Assembly: GCA_022823945.1 (NCBI GenBank)
Contig: JAJEBK010000053.1
Location: 183,030-247,029 of the forward strand
DNA: 64,000 bases
Direction: 5' to 3'
DNA from: Anaerolineae bacterium
GTDB lineage: Bacteria > Chloroflexota > Anaerolineae > Aggregatilineales > Phototrophicaceae
Shown here: positions 7,639-17,001 of the stretch, piece by piece
Position numbering within the stretch: the stretch's first letter is position 1
Layout: each line of letters opens with the position of its first letter
Notes under the pieces: model-generated
Told to the model about the DNA's origin: nothing
The model's database searches: none
What the model saw: the letters and a program-made list of their open reading frames with translations, nothing else
Translations under genes and position numbers: made by a program

Positions 7639-8024
7639 CCTTGGCCGTCCCCGCTTTCAGGCGCGCGCACGCCGATCGCCTCATCCAGCGGCAGGACGAA
7701 TGCGACGCCATGGTTCGGCTCCAGCAGGTCGCCCATGACAGCCCGCGCTTCATCCAGGAGCGTTGGCACCAGTTCTTTTGGCACGACCGATAGCAGCACA
7801 TGGTTGGTTTGTTCCATCTCGCGCAGCACATAGGCCATCATGCTGGTCATGGAACTGGCGATATGCAGCGGCACTTCCAGTCCGCCCCCCTGCATCTTGC
7901 GCTGCAAGCTGTGCAACCCGAAGCTTTTGAGCACAGTCACGCCCGGCGCCCCCGCCTCTTGCCAGCGCACAGCGACATCCAGCCCATTTTCCACATTCGA
8001 AGTGATGAGGATAATCAGTTTCAT
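7635..8024 (-). CDS. PII-like signalling protein, second gene of antiporter operon
   Basis: Protein of 129 residues with the ferredoxin-like pattern of PII-like proteins. It begins MKLIILIT and has a central GAPGVTVLKSFGL strand-turn, a variable loop (KMQGGGLEV), and a C-terminal GVAFVLPLDEAIGV strand as in the PII B-loop/C-loop half. The classic PII T-loop tyrosine and nucleotide-binding signatures are not obvious, so it belongs to the broader PII-like group. The ATG overlaps the stop of the upstream antiporter gene (ATGA), with GGAGA as ribosome-binding site. Translational coupling suggests that it regulates or reports on the transporter. The ligand is unknown. Confidence 0.6.
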   Translation of the reverse strand: MKLIILITSNVENGLDVAVRWQEAGAPGVTVLKSFGLHSLQRKMQGGGLEVPLHIASSMTSMMAYVLREMEQTNHVLLSVVPKELVPTLLDEARAVMGDLLEPNHGVAFVLPLDEAIGVRAPESGDGQG

Positions 8025-9424
8025 TGTTGCAAGTCTCCTGTCGCTGCGGCCGCGAGCGCGGGATTGGCGATTTCGTCTCGGTTCTTGCCCTGGAAGACCC
8101 AGCGCACCAGGGGCGGCGTCAGCACCGTTGTCAGCAAGATAACCATGAATAGCGAAGCGTACAATTCGCTTCCCCCATCAAGCAAGCCGCTGGTCAAGCC
8201 GATCGAAATGATGATCAGCCCGACTTCGCCGCGCGAAACCATGCAAACGCCCACTCGCAGCGATTCACGCAGGTCGAAGCCGCCCATGCGCGCGCCGATG
8301 CCAGCCCCAAGCACCTTGCTGATCACCGCCATCAACAGCAGAACCAGCATGAATGGCAGCGCTTCCAGCGGGAAGGCGCTGAGGTCAGTTTCCAAACCCA
8401 CATCAATGAAGAATATGGGCACGAGGAAGACATAAGCCAGGTGCGTCATGGTCTGCTCGATTTCCTGCTTCATGCCTTGCCCATGCAGCTGGCTCAAGCC
8501 GACGCCAGCGATAAATGCGCCAGTGATAGCCGCAACGCCACCAAAATATTCCGCCGACCAGCCGAAGAACAGCGCCGCCGCCAGCGCAAAGATGGGGATG
8601 CCATAGGCCTGCGCGAGCTGGGGGCGCGTCCGAATCCAACGAAATGCCCGTGGCAATCCATACCAAGCCAGCGCGAATGCCACGGCGATGTAGCCAGCCA
8701 TCTGCAAGACGATCACCAGCAACTGGCTGAGGTCTGCGCCGCCTGCGTTGGCTTGCGCGCCTGCCAGCACCAGCGTGAGCGACACGGCCAAAATCGCCAG
8801 CACATCGTCTATCAAGGCTGTCGCCAGCAGCGCGTTGCCTTCTTTTGTATGCAGGTATCCCAGCTCCAGCAAGACTTGCGCCGAGATGCTCACCGATGTC
8901 GCCGCCAGCGTCACCCCCGCGAATAGCGCCGGAAACATGTCATAGCCAGCTGGCAGCACCACCAGCACTGTCAAAGCGATGGGCACCACCACGCCCAGCA
9001 CGCCGCCAAAGACCGCCACCCTGCCCACTTTTGCCAGCTCGCTGAGATGCACTTCCAAGCCGATATTGAACATCAACAGCAGCACGCCCAGCTCAGCCAG
9101 TTCCTTTAATGTGTGTTGCAAGTCGACGCCCTGCAAGATGCCCCAATGCAACATGTCCAGCACGGTGGGACCGAGCACGATGCCCACCAGCAATTGTCCC
9201 AGCACGCGCGGTTGCCCCAAGCGCCTGGCCACTGCGCCGCCCGCCCGCGATGCCAGCAAGATGACGCCCAAGGCGAACATCAGCGGGATAAAAGCGTTGA
9301 CCGCGCCCGCCTCGCCCTCGGTAGAAGCAGCCAAAGCTGGCAGCAGACCTTGCGCGAAGAGCCAGGCAAATACCAGCATCAAAACCAGCATGCGCCGGCG
9401 CAGCAATGCAGCCAGTTGCTTCAA
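8021..9424 (-). CDS. CPA2-family cation:proton antiporter
   Basis: 467-residue integral membrane protein with a leading hydrophobic segment and about 12 further helices. The pattern GQPRVLGQLLVGIVLGP, FNIGLEVHLSEL, and the helix with DDVLAILAVSL (paired acidic residues as in the ion-binding site) is typical of KefB/NhaA-fold CPA2 antiporters, which exchange Na+ or K+ for H+. There is no C-terminal TrkA-N/RCK domain; the small PII-like protein encoded downstream may take that regulatory role (inference). The TTG start is preferred over a later ATG because AAAGGTGG lies just upstream. Confidence 0.85.
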   Translation of the reverse strand: MKQLAALLRRRMLVLMLVFAWLFAQGLLPALAASTEGEAGAVNAFIPLMFALGVILLASRAGGAVARRLGQPRVLGQLLVGIVLGPTVLDMLHWGILQGVDLQHTLKELAELGVLLLMFNIGLEVHLSELAKVGRVAVFGGVLGVVVPIALTVLVVLPAGYDMFPALFAGVTLAATSVSISAQVLLELGYLHTKEGNALLATALIDDVLAILAVSLTLVLAGAQANAGGADLSQLLVIVLQMAGYIAVAFALAWYGLPRAFRWIRTRPQLAQAYGIPIFALAAALFFGWSAEYFGGVAAITGAFIAGVGLSQLHGQGMKQEIEQTMTHLAYVFLVPIFFIDVGLETDLSAFPLEALPFMLVLLLMAVISKVLGAGIGARMGGFDLRESLRVGVCMVSRGEVGLIIISIGLTSGLLDGGSELYASLFMVILLTTVLTPPLVRWVFQGKNRDEIANPALAAAATGDLQQ

Positions 9425-9446
9425 GTCGGCCCACCTTTCCTATCGT

Positions 9447-9474
9447 TTGATCCATGTTACGCGACTATTATAAT
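9447..9474 (+). promoter_or_regulatory. Sigma-70-like promoter for the enolase-superfamily gene
   Basis: TTGATC (9447-9452), 16-base spacer and a consensus TATAAT (9469-9474), 41 bases before the ATG at 9516. It lies in the divergent gap to the antiporter gene. Confidence 0.55.
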
Positions 9475-9515
9475 GGCAGCTTGAATTTCGGCGAATCGAA
9501 AACAAAGGCGCTGCC

Positions 9516-10664
<1,149 letters not shown>

Positions 10665-10669
10665 GCTGT

Positions 10670-11815
10670 TTATCCCCAGCGCGCCACATCGACCGCACCG
10701 GCGCAAACGCCATGCAGCAGCTTGTCTACCGCTCGTTCTGCCGAGGCCGCGCCCATCGCCAAGCCATGCCCGGTGAAGCCGACCGCGAAGCCCACTCGCG
10801 GCTTGCCCGGCAGCGTCCCCACCAGTGGCAGCCCGTCGCAACTGAATCCCATTATGCCGCTCCAGCGCTGAGCTACCGGCGCTGTGACTTCGGGAAAGTA
10901 TTTTTTCAGGTAGCTGTCCAAAAATGCCTGGACATTGGGATTTAGACGGTCTTCGCTGGTGCCGTTTTCCTGGCGTTGAAAGTGTCTGCGGCCACCGCCC
11001 AGCAAGAATCTGCCGTCGAAGGTGCTGCGATAATACATATAGCCATAATCGCTGTAGCCGCACCAGGGCAGGGGCGTGTGTTCCAGTGGCTCGGTGACCA
11101 GGCATTGCGCGCGCGTCGGCACGACCTTGCCCACAAAATACGGGTCGAGCTGCGGCGACCAGGCATTTGTGCACAGCAAAACATGGCGCGCCAGGAAGCG
11201 ATACCTCCGCGTGTAGACCGTGACTCGCTCGTCAGCGCATTCGATTGCGTAGACCTCGTTGTTGGCGATGACTTCCGCGCCGCTCTGCGCCATGACACTG
11301 CGCGTCAGCAGATAGGGCTGCACACCGGCGTCCAGAGGTTGTTCGATGCCTGCGTGATAACCGCGCCCCAGCGGATCGCGACTGTGGTAGTTGATTTCGA
11401 TGCCATCTTTGTCGAGCGCCCGCGCCGCGCATTCCAGCTCTTTCGCTTCTTCGGGCGTCTCGGCCAGCAGCAGTGAGCCACATTCATTTAGCGGCACATC
11501 CACGTCGCTGTTGTGAACAAAGCTGCGCCACAGATCCATGCTGCGTGCCGAAAGCGCCCACATCTCGCGGGCGACTGCGTGTCCATACTGCTCGATAGCG
11601 CGGTGATAATAAGTATCCAGCCCGCTGATCATGAAGCCGGCGTTGCGGCCGCTCGCGCCCAAGCCAGCATCGCGCGCATCGGTAACCACGACATCGCGCC
11701 CGTGAACCTGCCCGGCAAAGTAGGCCGCCGCGCTGCCGACAAGCCCCGCACCCACAACCAGGAAGTCGACTTCGCGCTCTTGCTGCCGCGCCCGCTGCCA
11801 GTGTGATACGGTCAT
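10670..11815 (-). CDS. FAD-dependent oxidoreductase, DAO/glycine oxidase type
   Basis: 381-residue flavoprotein of the D-amino-acid oxidase fold. The dinucleotide-binding motif VVGAGLVGSAAAYF (about residues 20-33) is followed by GASGRNAGFM, which contacts the FAD. The C terminus has GIMGFSCDGLPLVGTLP and the closing FAV GFTGHGLAMG segment, typical of the family. Members oxidise amines or imino acids such as glycine, sarcosine or gamma-glutamylputrescine; the substrate is not assignable. GGAG lies nine bases before the ATG. It is followed upstream in the same direction by the isomerase-like gene (18-base gap), so the two are probably one operon. Confidence 0.85.
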   Translation of the reverse strand: MTVSHWQRARQQEREVDFLVVGAGLVGSAAAYFAGQVHGRDVVVTDARDAGLGASGRNAGFMISGLDTYYHRAIEQYGHAVAREMWALSARSMDLWRSFVHNSDVDVPLNECGSLLLAETPEEAKELECAARALDKDGIEINYHSRDPLGRGYHAGIEQPLDAGVQPYLLTRSVMAQSGAEVIANNEVYAIECADERVTVYTRRYRFLARHVLLCTNAWSPQLDPYFVGKVVPTRAQCLVTEPLEHTPLPWCGYSDYGYMYYRSTFDGRFLLGGGRRHFQRQENGTSEDRLNPNVQAFLDSYLKKYFPEVTAPVAQRWSGIMGFSCDGLPLVGTLPGKPRVGFAVGFTGHGLAMGAASAERAVDKLLHGVCAGAVDVARWG

Positions 11816-11833
11816 CGTGGCTGATCTCCGTCT

Positions 11834-12664
11834 TTAGCTGGCCCGCATCAATTCGCGCTCGACATGCTCCTTGAGCACGAGCACCTTGCGCCATTCGTCA
11901 TCCGTGCCATCGCATATCAAGGCGACATGCCCGCTGAAATCGGCATCCCGCACCAGCGACAGGGCATGCCGGAACTCAGCCACATCCAGCGCGTCGCCGT
12001 CGAAGATGCCCTTGCAGTGCAGGGAAGTCGCCCGCGGCAGCAGCGCGCGCATGGTGGTATATTTGTCGGCTGTCTTGGCGGCATTGCCAAAATCGACGCA
12101 CAGCTGCAGAGACCGCCCCACACCGTCCATGATGCGCAGCAAGTTGTCGCTTTCCACGCTGGTCGCGCGCCAATTTTCTGTGGTGGTATGCAAGCCCAGC
12201 TCCGCGCCAAAATCAGCCAATTCGCGCAGCGCGTCGCAACTGCGTTGGATGGCGGCCGGACTGGGCGCATCGGTGCCGCAATCCAGCCGCACGCCCTTCG
12301 CCCCCAGTTTGCATGCGATACGCTGCCAGCGCTTGGCTGCTTCGATATCCCGCCGCCAGACTGCATCGTCCGCCGCCGACAAGTTTCCCGTGTCGATCAG
12401 GAAGTTGACCAGGGTTACGCCCGCCGCCTCAATGTTTGCGCGCAGCTGGACGAGGTAGCTGTCGTCAATGGACGGCATGTGAAAATTGCAGATCTCCAGC
12501 AGCTTGATGTCTTCAGCCGCGATGAAAGCCGGCAATTCCAGCAGGTTCAACTCGGCTGGCTTGCTTTGTGCGCTGTTGACCATCACGCCGTCTTCGTCGG
12601 GCTCATACCAGGGCGCGCCCAATGCGCCATGCACCGTCCAGGAAGAAATTGCCAATTCAATCAT
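11834..12664 (-). CDS. Sugar phosphate isomerase/epimerase-like TIM-barrel protein
   Basis: 276 residues of the AP-endonuclease-2/xylose-isomerase-like barrel. Visible blocks are LEICNFHMPSID (early strand), VTLVNFLIDTGNL, LGAKGVRLDCGTD, LGLHTTTENW (a metal-ligand type Glu), CVDFGNAAKT (Asp ligand region) and SLHCKGIF. Such proteins isomerise or epimerise free or phosphorylated sugars or inositol derivatives. AAGGAAGGG precedes the ATG by five bases. It is the first gene of a probable two-gene operon with the FAD oxidoreductase. Confidence 0.75.
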   Translation of the reverse strand: MIELAISSWTVHGALGAPWYEPDEDGVMVNSAQSKPAELNLLELPAFIAAEDIKLLEICNFHMPSIDDSYLVQLRANIEAAGVTLVNFLIDTGNLSAADDAVWRRDIEAAKRWQRIACKLGAKGVRLDCGTDAPSPAAIQRSCDALRELADFGAELGLHTTTENWRATSVESDNLLRIMDGVGRSLQLCVDFGNAAKTADKYTTMRALLPRATSLHCKGIFDGDALDVAEFRHALSLVRDADFSGHVALICDGTDDEWRKVLVLKEHVERELMRAS

Positions 12665-12901
12665 TTTCGCCCTTCCTTATACCCACTGCTCATCATATCC
12701 ACTGCTCATCCCTAGCCGAATGATAATCGGTAATGCGGGGATGTCCAAATTGCCTCGTCAGGTCGGAAGTAAGGAATGGGCCGCGCGTGGCCTTGCTCAT
12801 GGCTGCGGCGCGATATGTGTGCGAGCGACGCAGGGCGTGATAGAATAAGCTCGCAGATGCTTTTCGCATTTTGCTGAATTGACAATATGGGAGGAACGAT
12901 C
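12665..12901. other. Divergent intergenic region
   Basis: About 240 bases between the isomerase-like gene and the binding-protein gene. It holds a possible -10 (TAGAAT, 12841-12846) for the rightward gene and the strong GGAGGAA ribosome-binding site at 12890-12896. A short direct repeat CCACTGCTCAT occurs near 12680-12710. Nothing else is recognisable. Confidence 0.4.
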
Positions 12902-14377
12902 ATGAAACTGGTCAAGTTGCTGGGCTTGCTGGCGCTTTTGCTGCTGGCGCTGCCTTTTGCATTCGCGGATGGGCACTTGCCCGACCTGGGCGGCCGCACG
13001 GTGGTCGTCGCGGTGGACAATGCCTATATCCCCTTCAGCTTCATCGACGAAAGCGGCGAAGCCATGGGCTGGGATTATGATGTGCTGGGCGAAATCTGCG
13101 CTCGGCTGAATTGCGCAACCGAATGGATCGAAACCGGCTGGGATGGCTTGATCACCGCTGTTTCGCGTGGGGAGTACGATGTCTCGGCGGGCGGTATCAC
13201 CATCACTGATGAGCGCGCGGAAGTCGTGGCTTTCTCGGACGGCTATATGAAAACGATCCAGCGTCTGATGGTGCGGCTGGACGAAGACCGCTTTGCCGAC
13301 GCGACCGAGTTCGCTGCCGGCGACTTCACAATCGGCGTGCAGGTCGCCACGACCAACTATGAAGCGGCGGCCGAACTGATTGGCGAAGAGCGTGTAGTGG
13401 CTTATGACAGCTTCGGGTTCGCTGTGCAGGCGCTGATTTCTGGCGATGTCGATGGCGTGGTCATGGATGATGTGGCTGGCCAAGGTTATGTTGGCGTTAA
13501 TTCTGGCGAAATCAAGCTGCTTGCCGACGAACTGGTATCCGACGAGTTGGGCTTCATCTATCCTCAGGATTCTGAGTTGGTTGAGCCTTTCAACATGGCG
13601 CTGGAAAGCATGCGCGAAGATGGCGCGCTGGATGCCATCAACGCCAAGTGGTTCCCGCCTGACTCTGCAGATGACATGATGCTGCCCGATCTGGGCGGTC
13701 GCGCGGTCACTGTCGCTGTCGAAAATGCCTATCCGCCTTTCAACACGCTCAATCCCGATACCGGCGATCCAGAAGGCTGGGATTATGACACGCTGGGCGA
13801 GATCTGCGCGCGCTTGAATTGTGTGCCGGACTACATCGAAACCAGCTGGGAAGGCCTGATCGTGGCGGTGTCCAATGGCGAGTATGACATGGCTGCCGAT
13901 GGCATCACCATCACCGAAGAGCGCTCGGAAATCGTTGACTTTGGCGATGGCTATATCGATGTCATCCAGCGCATGATGGTGCGCGTGGAAGAGGATCGCT
14001 TCGCCAATGCAGCGGACTTCGTGGCTGGCGACTTCGTTGTTGGTGTGCAAGTGGCTACGACCAACTACATCGCAGCAGAAAGCTTGCTGGGCGAGGGCAG
14101 CGAACGCATCGTAGCCTATGGTGAATTTGGACTGGCGGTGCAGGCGCTGATCACTGGTGACATTGACGCCGTCGTGATTGACGATGTGGCTGGGCAAGGC
14201 TATGTCGGGCTCAACGCGGACAAGATCAAGCTGCTGCCAGATGACCTGATCAAGCAGCAGTTGGGCTTCGTCTATCCGCAGGGCAGCGACCTGGTCGAGC
14301 CATTCAATGCGGCGCTGGACAGCATGCGCGAAGATGGCACGCTGGCCGACATCAACGCCAAGTGGTTTGGCGGCTGA
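12902..14377 (+). CDS. Amino-acid ABC transporter binding protein with two fused SBP domains
   Basis: 491 residues: a signal peptide ([22 protein letters not shown]) and two tandem family-3 solute-binding domains, about residues 22-250 and 255-491. They share the landmarks LGGR-x-V-x-VAV-x-NAY, [29 protein letters not shown] and [13 protein letters not shown] near the ends. Most binding proteins of this family have one domain of about 250 residues. The ATG at 12902 is preferred over 12887 because the GGAGGAA ribosome-binding site lies between them. The permease gene follows on the same strand after 170 bases with a hairpin between. The ligand is probably a polar amino acid. Confidence 0.85.
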   Translation: MKLVKLLGLLALLLLALPFAFADGHLPDLGGRTVVVAVDNAYIPFSFIDESGEAMGWDYDVLGEICARLNCATEWIETGWDGLITAVSRGEYDVSAGGITITDERAEVVAFSDGYMKTIQRLMVRLDEDRFADATEFAAGDFTIGVQVATTNYEAAAELIGEERVVAYDSFGFAVQALISGDVDGVVMDDVAGQGYVGVNSGEIKLLADELVSDELGFIYPQDSELVEPFNMALESMREDGALDAINAKWFPPDSADDMMLPDLGGRAVTVAVENAYPPFNTLNPDTGDPEGWDYDTLGEICARLNCVPDYIETSWEGLIVAVSNGEYDMAADGITITEERSEIVDFGDGYIDVIQRMMVRVEEDRFANAADFVAGDFVVGVQVATTNYIAAESLLGEGSERIVAYGEFGLAVQALITGDIDAVVIDDVAGQGYVGLNADKIKLLPDDLIKQQLGFVYPQGSDLVEPFNAALDSMREDGTLADINAKWFGG

Positions 14378-14388
14378 TGCACTGAACC

Positions 14389-14425
14389 GGGCGCGGACGG
14401 TTGCAGGTTGCGGCTGACCGCGCCC
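14389..14425. other. 8-bp-stem hairpin between binding-protein and permease genes
   Basis: GGGCGCGG (14389-14396) and CCGCGCCC (14418-14425) are perfectly complementary around a 21-base loop. No T tract follows, so it is not a classical terminator. It could protect the upstream mRNA or attenuate permease expression, as is common between binding protein and permease genes. Confidence 0.5.
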
Positions 14426-14549
14426 ACTAGCTCACAGCAGACGCGTGACAACCTGTTCATCCGGGCGCATCGTTGGGTGGCGCGCTCTGGTGATTCGTGC
14501 GGGCTGGCGACACAACAGGATGCCCGGCAGCACGGACAGGAATGCCAAC

Positions 14550-15563
14550 ATGAATCCAGACCGCGACGGACCCCAGCAACCCGACCTCAACGAAATCATC
14601 GCCGAGTCGCGCGGACGGGCGATGCGTTTTGCCCGCCTCTATACATTTCCTTATTGGATTGTGTTTTTAGTGATTCTGGGCATTCTGCTCGCCATCAGCA
14701 TCCTCACCGACAAGGTCTATTCCGATATTTTTGTGCAGTTGATGGATGGCGTCGACATGACCTTGTTTGTCAGTGGCGCGAGCTATCTCTCGGCGCTGAC
14801 CATCGCGGTCATCGTCGGCATCATACGCTCCAACCCGCCCGAAGCGCCCCAGACTCGCCAGACTCTGCGCAAGGCAATCCTCCGCTGGCTGCGCATCGCC
14901 ATCTACAATGTTTGCACCGTCTATGTCAGTGTCATGCGCGGCATCCCCATCCTGGTCGTGCTGCTGGTCACCGCTTTCATCGTCGTGCCGGCGCTGCGCG
15001 ATCTGATCAATACCAGCCTGATCGGCGGCATTCGCGATCTGCTGGACGACCCCGATATCCCCGACTTGATTTGGCGCGGCAGCTCGTCTGGCACAGCCAT
15101 CGTCGCGCTGGCGATCACCTACGGTGCCTATATGTCGGAGACGGTGCGCGCGGGTATCCAATCCATCCCCAAAGGGCAATTTGAAGCCGCCTATTCGGTG
15201 GGCATGACTTATTGGCAGACGATGCGTTCAATCGTGCTGCCGCAGGCATTTCGCAATGTACTGCCGCCGCTGGGCAACGACTTTGTGGCGATGATCAAAG
15301 ACTCTTCGTTGTTGGCTTTTCTGGGCATCCGCGATATCACGCAGATCGCCAAGACCAGCAGCGGGCGCAGCTTTCGGTATGTCGAGACCTATGCCGTTGT
15401 GGCCTATCTGTATTTGACTTTGGTGATTCTGGCGACCACCCTGGTCAATATGTTGGAAGACACGGTCAATATCGAGCGCGAAACGCCCCGCCTGGTGCGG
15501 AGACTGGGAGGGCTGCTGCCGGGTCGGCGCAAGCGCAAGGTGATCCCCGAGACATTCGACTAG
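14550..15563 (+). CDS. Polar amino-acid ABC transporter permease
   Basis: 337-residue permease of the HisM/GlnP family. After a charged N terminus there are about five to six membrane helices. The cytoplasmic coupling loop reads GQFEAAYSVGMTYWQTMRSI followed by VLPQAFRNVLPPLGND, the EAA motif that docks on the ATPase. VYVSVMRGIPILV is the usual start of the transport domain. The N-terminal part (about residues 40-140) is longer than in simple GlnP proteins. ATG 14550 is preferred because AGGA lies eight bases upstream. It pairs with the upstream double-domain binding protein. No ATP-binding subunit is encoded next to it. Confidence 0.85.
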   Translation: MNPDRDGPQQPDLNEIIAESRGRAMRFARLYTFPYWIVFLVILGILLAISILTDKVYSDIFVQLMDGVDMTLFVSGASYLSALTIAVIVGIIRSNPPEAPQTRQTLRKAILRWLRIAIYNVCTVYVSVMRGIPILVVLLVTAFIVVPALRDLINTSLIGGIRDLLDDPDIPDLIWRGSSSGTAIVALAITYGAYMSETVRAGIQSIPKGQFEAAYSVGMTYWQTMRSIVLPQAFRNVLPPLGNDFVAMIKDSSLLAFLGIRDITQIAKTSSGRSFRYVETYAVVAYLYLTLVILATTLVNMLEDTVNIERETPRLVRRLGGLLPGRRKRKVIPETFD

Positions 15564-15566
15564 CGG

Positions 15567-15950
15567 CTATTCGCTGGAAAACAAACCGACTTTGTTGCCT
15601 TCGGTATCGGCAATCCAAGCGACAAATCCGCCACCGGCATCGTCGCCCAGTTGCGTTTTTGGCAACAGCACAGCGCCACCAGCGTCTGGCACCCGTCCCA
15701 AAGCCATGTCCAGATCGCCATGGACCCGCAAATAAACCAACGTGCCGGTATCGGACGGCGTATAGCCAAAGCCCGGATTGTGCACCAGGCAGCCGCCGAT
15801 GCCGCCCTCGTGCGGGAAGACGCCCAGCAGACTGCCCATGGTCTCGCGCTGATCGTTGATGAATAGCTGGCAGTCCAACACGGCTTCATAAAAGTTGCGC
15901 GCGCGTTCAAAGTCGGTTGCGGGAATCTCGAACCAGTGGATGGCTGACAT
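15567..15950 (-). CDS. VOC (glyoxalase/bleomycin-resistance) family protein
   Basis: 127 residues with the paired beta-alpha-beta-beta-beta pattern of vicinal-oxygen-chelate proteins. It starts IHWFEIPATDFERARNFYEA and ends with FVAWIADTEGNKVGLFSSE, typical of the PhnB/lactoylglutathione lyase-like group. The function could be metal-dependent lyase, dioxygenase or drug binding; the sequence does not decide. It is convergent with the permease, with only three bases between stops, and downstream of the PspA pair's 3' end. Confidence 0.75.
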   Translation of the reverse strand: MSAIHWFEIPATDFERARNFYEAVLDCQLFINDQRETMGSLLGVFPHEGGIGGCLVHNPGFGYTPSDTGTLVYLRVHGDLDMALGRVPDAGGAVLLPKTQLGDDAGGGFVAWIADTEGNKVGLFSSE

Positions 15951-15989
15951 CGGGTTCTCCTCTGTTCGGGGATGATTCAGTTTGTCGTT

Positions 15990-16970
15990 CTATCGTGCTG
16001 CTTGACGCAGGTCTTCTTCTTGCAGCATGTCTTCGGGCAAGGGACCATCTGGGCTGGCGGTGGCATTGCTGAGGCGCTCGGCTGTGTTTTGGTCGCGCTG
16101 CTCGACCAGGCTGTTGTCGAGGTCGCTCAACGCAGCGGCCATATTTTCGTTCAAGTGCTGCCCGTGGAAGTGCACTTCGTCCATGGCGTCGATGGTGTCT
16201 TGTAGCTTGTCGATTTCGTCTTTGATCTCGATGCCCAGGCGCTGTCCGCGCGCGCCATCGCTGTCTTTCGCGCCCAGCAGCGACATCTGCGCATAGACCG
16301 TGCCCAGCGCCGACAATGTGCTTTCCAACTGGATCTCGGCGCGTTTGATGATGCTGGCGCTGGCTTCCAGGCTGACCAGTTGCCGTTGCAGCAACTTGAG
16401 CTGCTGTTCGAGGTCGCGGCGGGTATGGTCATCGCTTTCGCTGTTGATGCGGCGGCGCACACTGGCGATCTTGCGCGGCACTCGTTGCAGGTCGCGCGCG
16501 GCCAGGTCATTGTTCTCGAAGTGGTCGATGCGCGTGGCCAGGTTGTACATGTGGGCGATCCAGTCGTTGATGCCCGAGATCAGTGTGCGCTGGCGGGTGC
16601 GCATGCTGCCGCGCGCCACATCAGCCAGCTTCAGCATGTTTCGGCGGTATTCAAAGGCATCGCGCAGCCGTTCGCGAGAGATGCGGTTGTGAATGTTGCG
16701 CAGGTCATATTCGCGCTCAAAGTCTTCGGCCAGCGCTTGCTCGGTGGCTTCGGGATCGTTCAGCATGGACGCGACCAGCACGGCTTCAGCCAGTCCTCCC
16801 AACGCCAGCCAGTACCAAGGCTGCCACTCCATAAATGGCAGACTGACATCTTGCACGAAGAGGAAGAGGATGGCGGTAACCATCAGGGTTACCAAAGTCT
16901 CCCAACGCAGCATGGCGCTGACGAGCAATGTGCCAAAGACTTTCTGCCGCGCTTCGGTGTTCGTTGTCAT
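15990..16970 (-). CDS. Two-helix membrane protein with long coiled coil, partner of PspA
   Basis: 326 residues, no recognised family. Two N-terminal membrane helices (about 23-42 and 50-68: TLVTLMVTAILFLFV, WYWLALGGLAEAVLV) are followed by a charged, mostly helical cytoplasmic region of about 250 residues. This includes a coiled-coil stretch (RRDLEQQLKLLQRQLVSLEASASIIKR split over heptads) like the one in PspA itself. It lies 31 bases downstream of pspA on the same strand, so the two are very likely co-transcribed. A membrane anchor or sensor for PspA is a reasonable guess from position and architecture. Confidence 0.6.
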   Translation of the reverse strand: MTTNTEARQKVFGTLLVSAMLRWETLVTLMVTAILFLFVQDVSLPFMEWQPWYWLALGGLAEAVLVASMLNDPEATEQALAEDFEREYDLRNIHNRISRERLRDAFEYRRNMLKLADVARGSMRTRQRTLISGINDWIAHMYNLATRIDHFENNDLAARDLQRVPRKIASVRRRINSESDDHTRRDLEQQLKLLQRQLVSLEASASIIKRAEIQLESTLSALGTVYAQMSLLGAKDSDGARGQRLGIEIKDEIDKLQDTIDAMDEVHFHGQHLNENMAAALSDLDNSLVEQRDQNTAERLSNATASPDGPLPEDMLQEEDLRQAAR

Positions 16971-17001
16971 GATCCCGCTATTGTCAGGCTATGCGCCCGC
17001 T

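Noticed and set aside
12887..12901. Start codon at 12887 for the binding protein
   Set aside because: The GGAGGAA ribosome-binding site lies after this ATG and before the ATG at 12902, from which a clean signal peptide begins.
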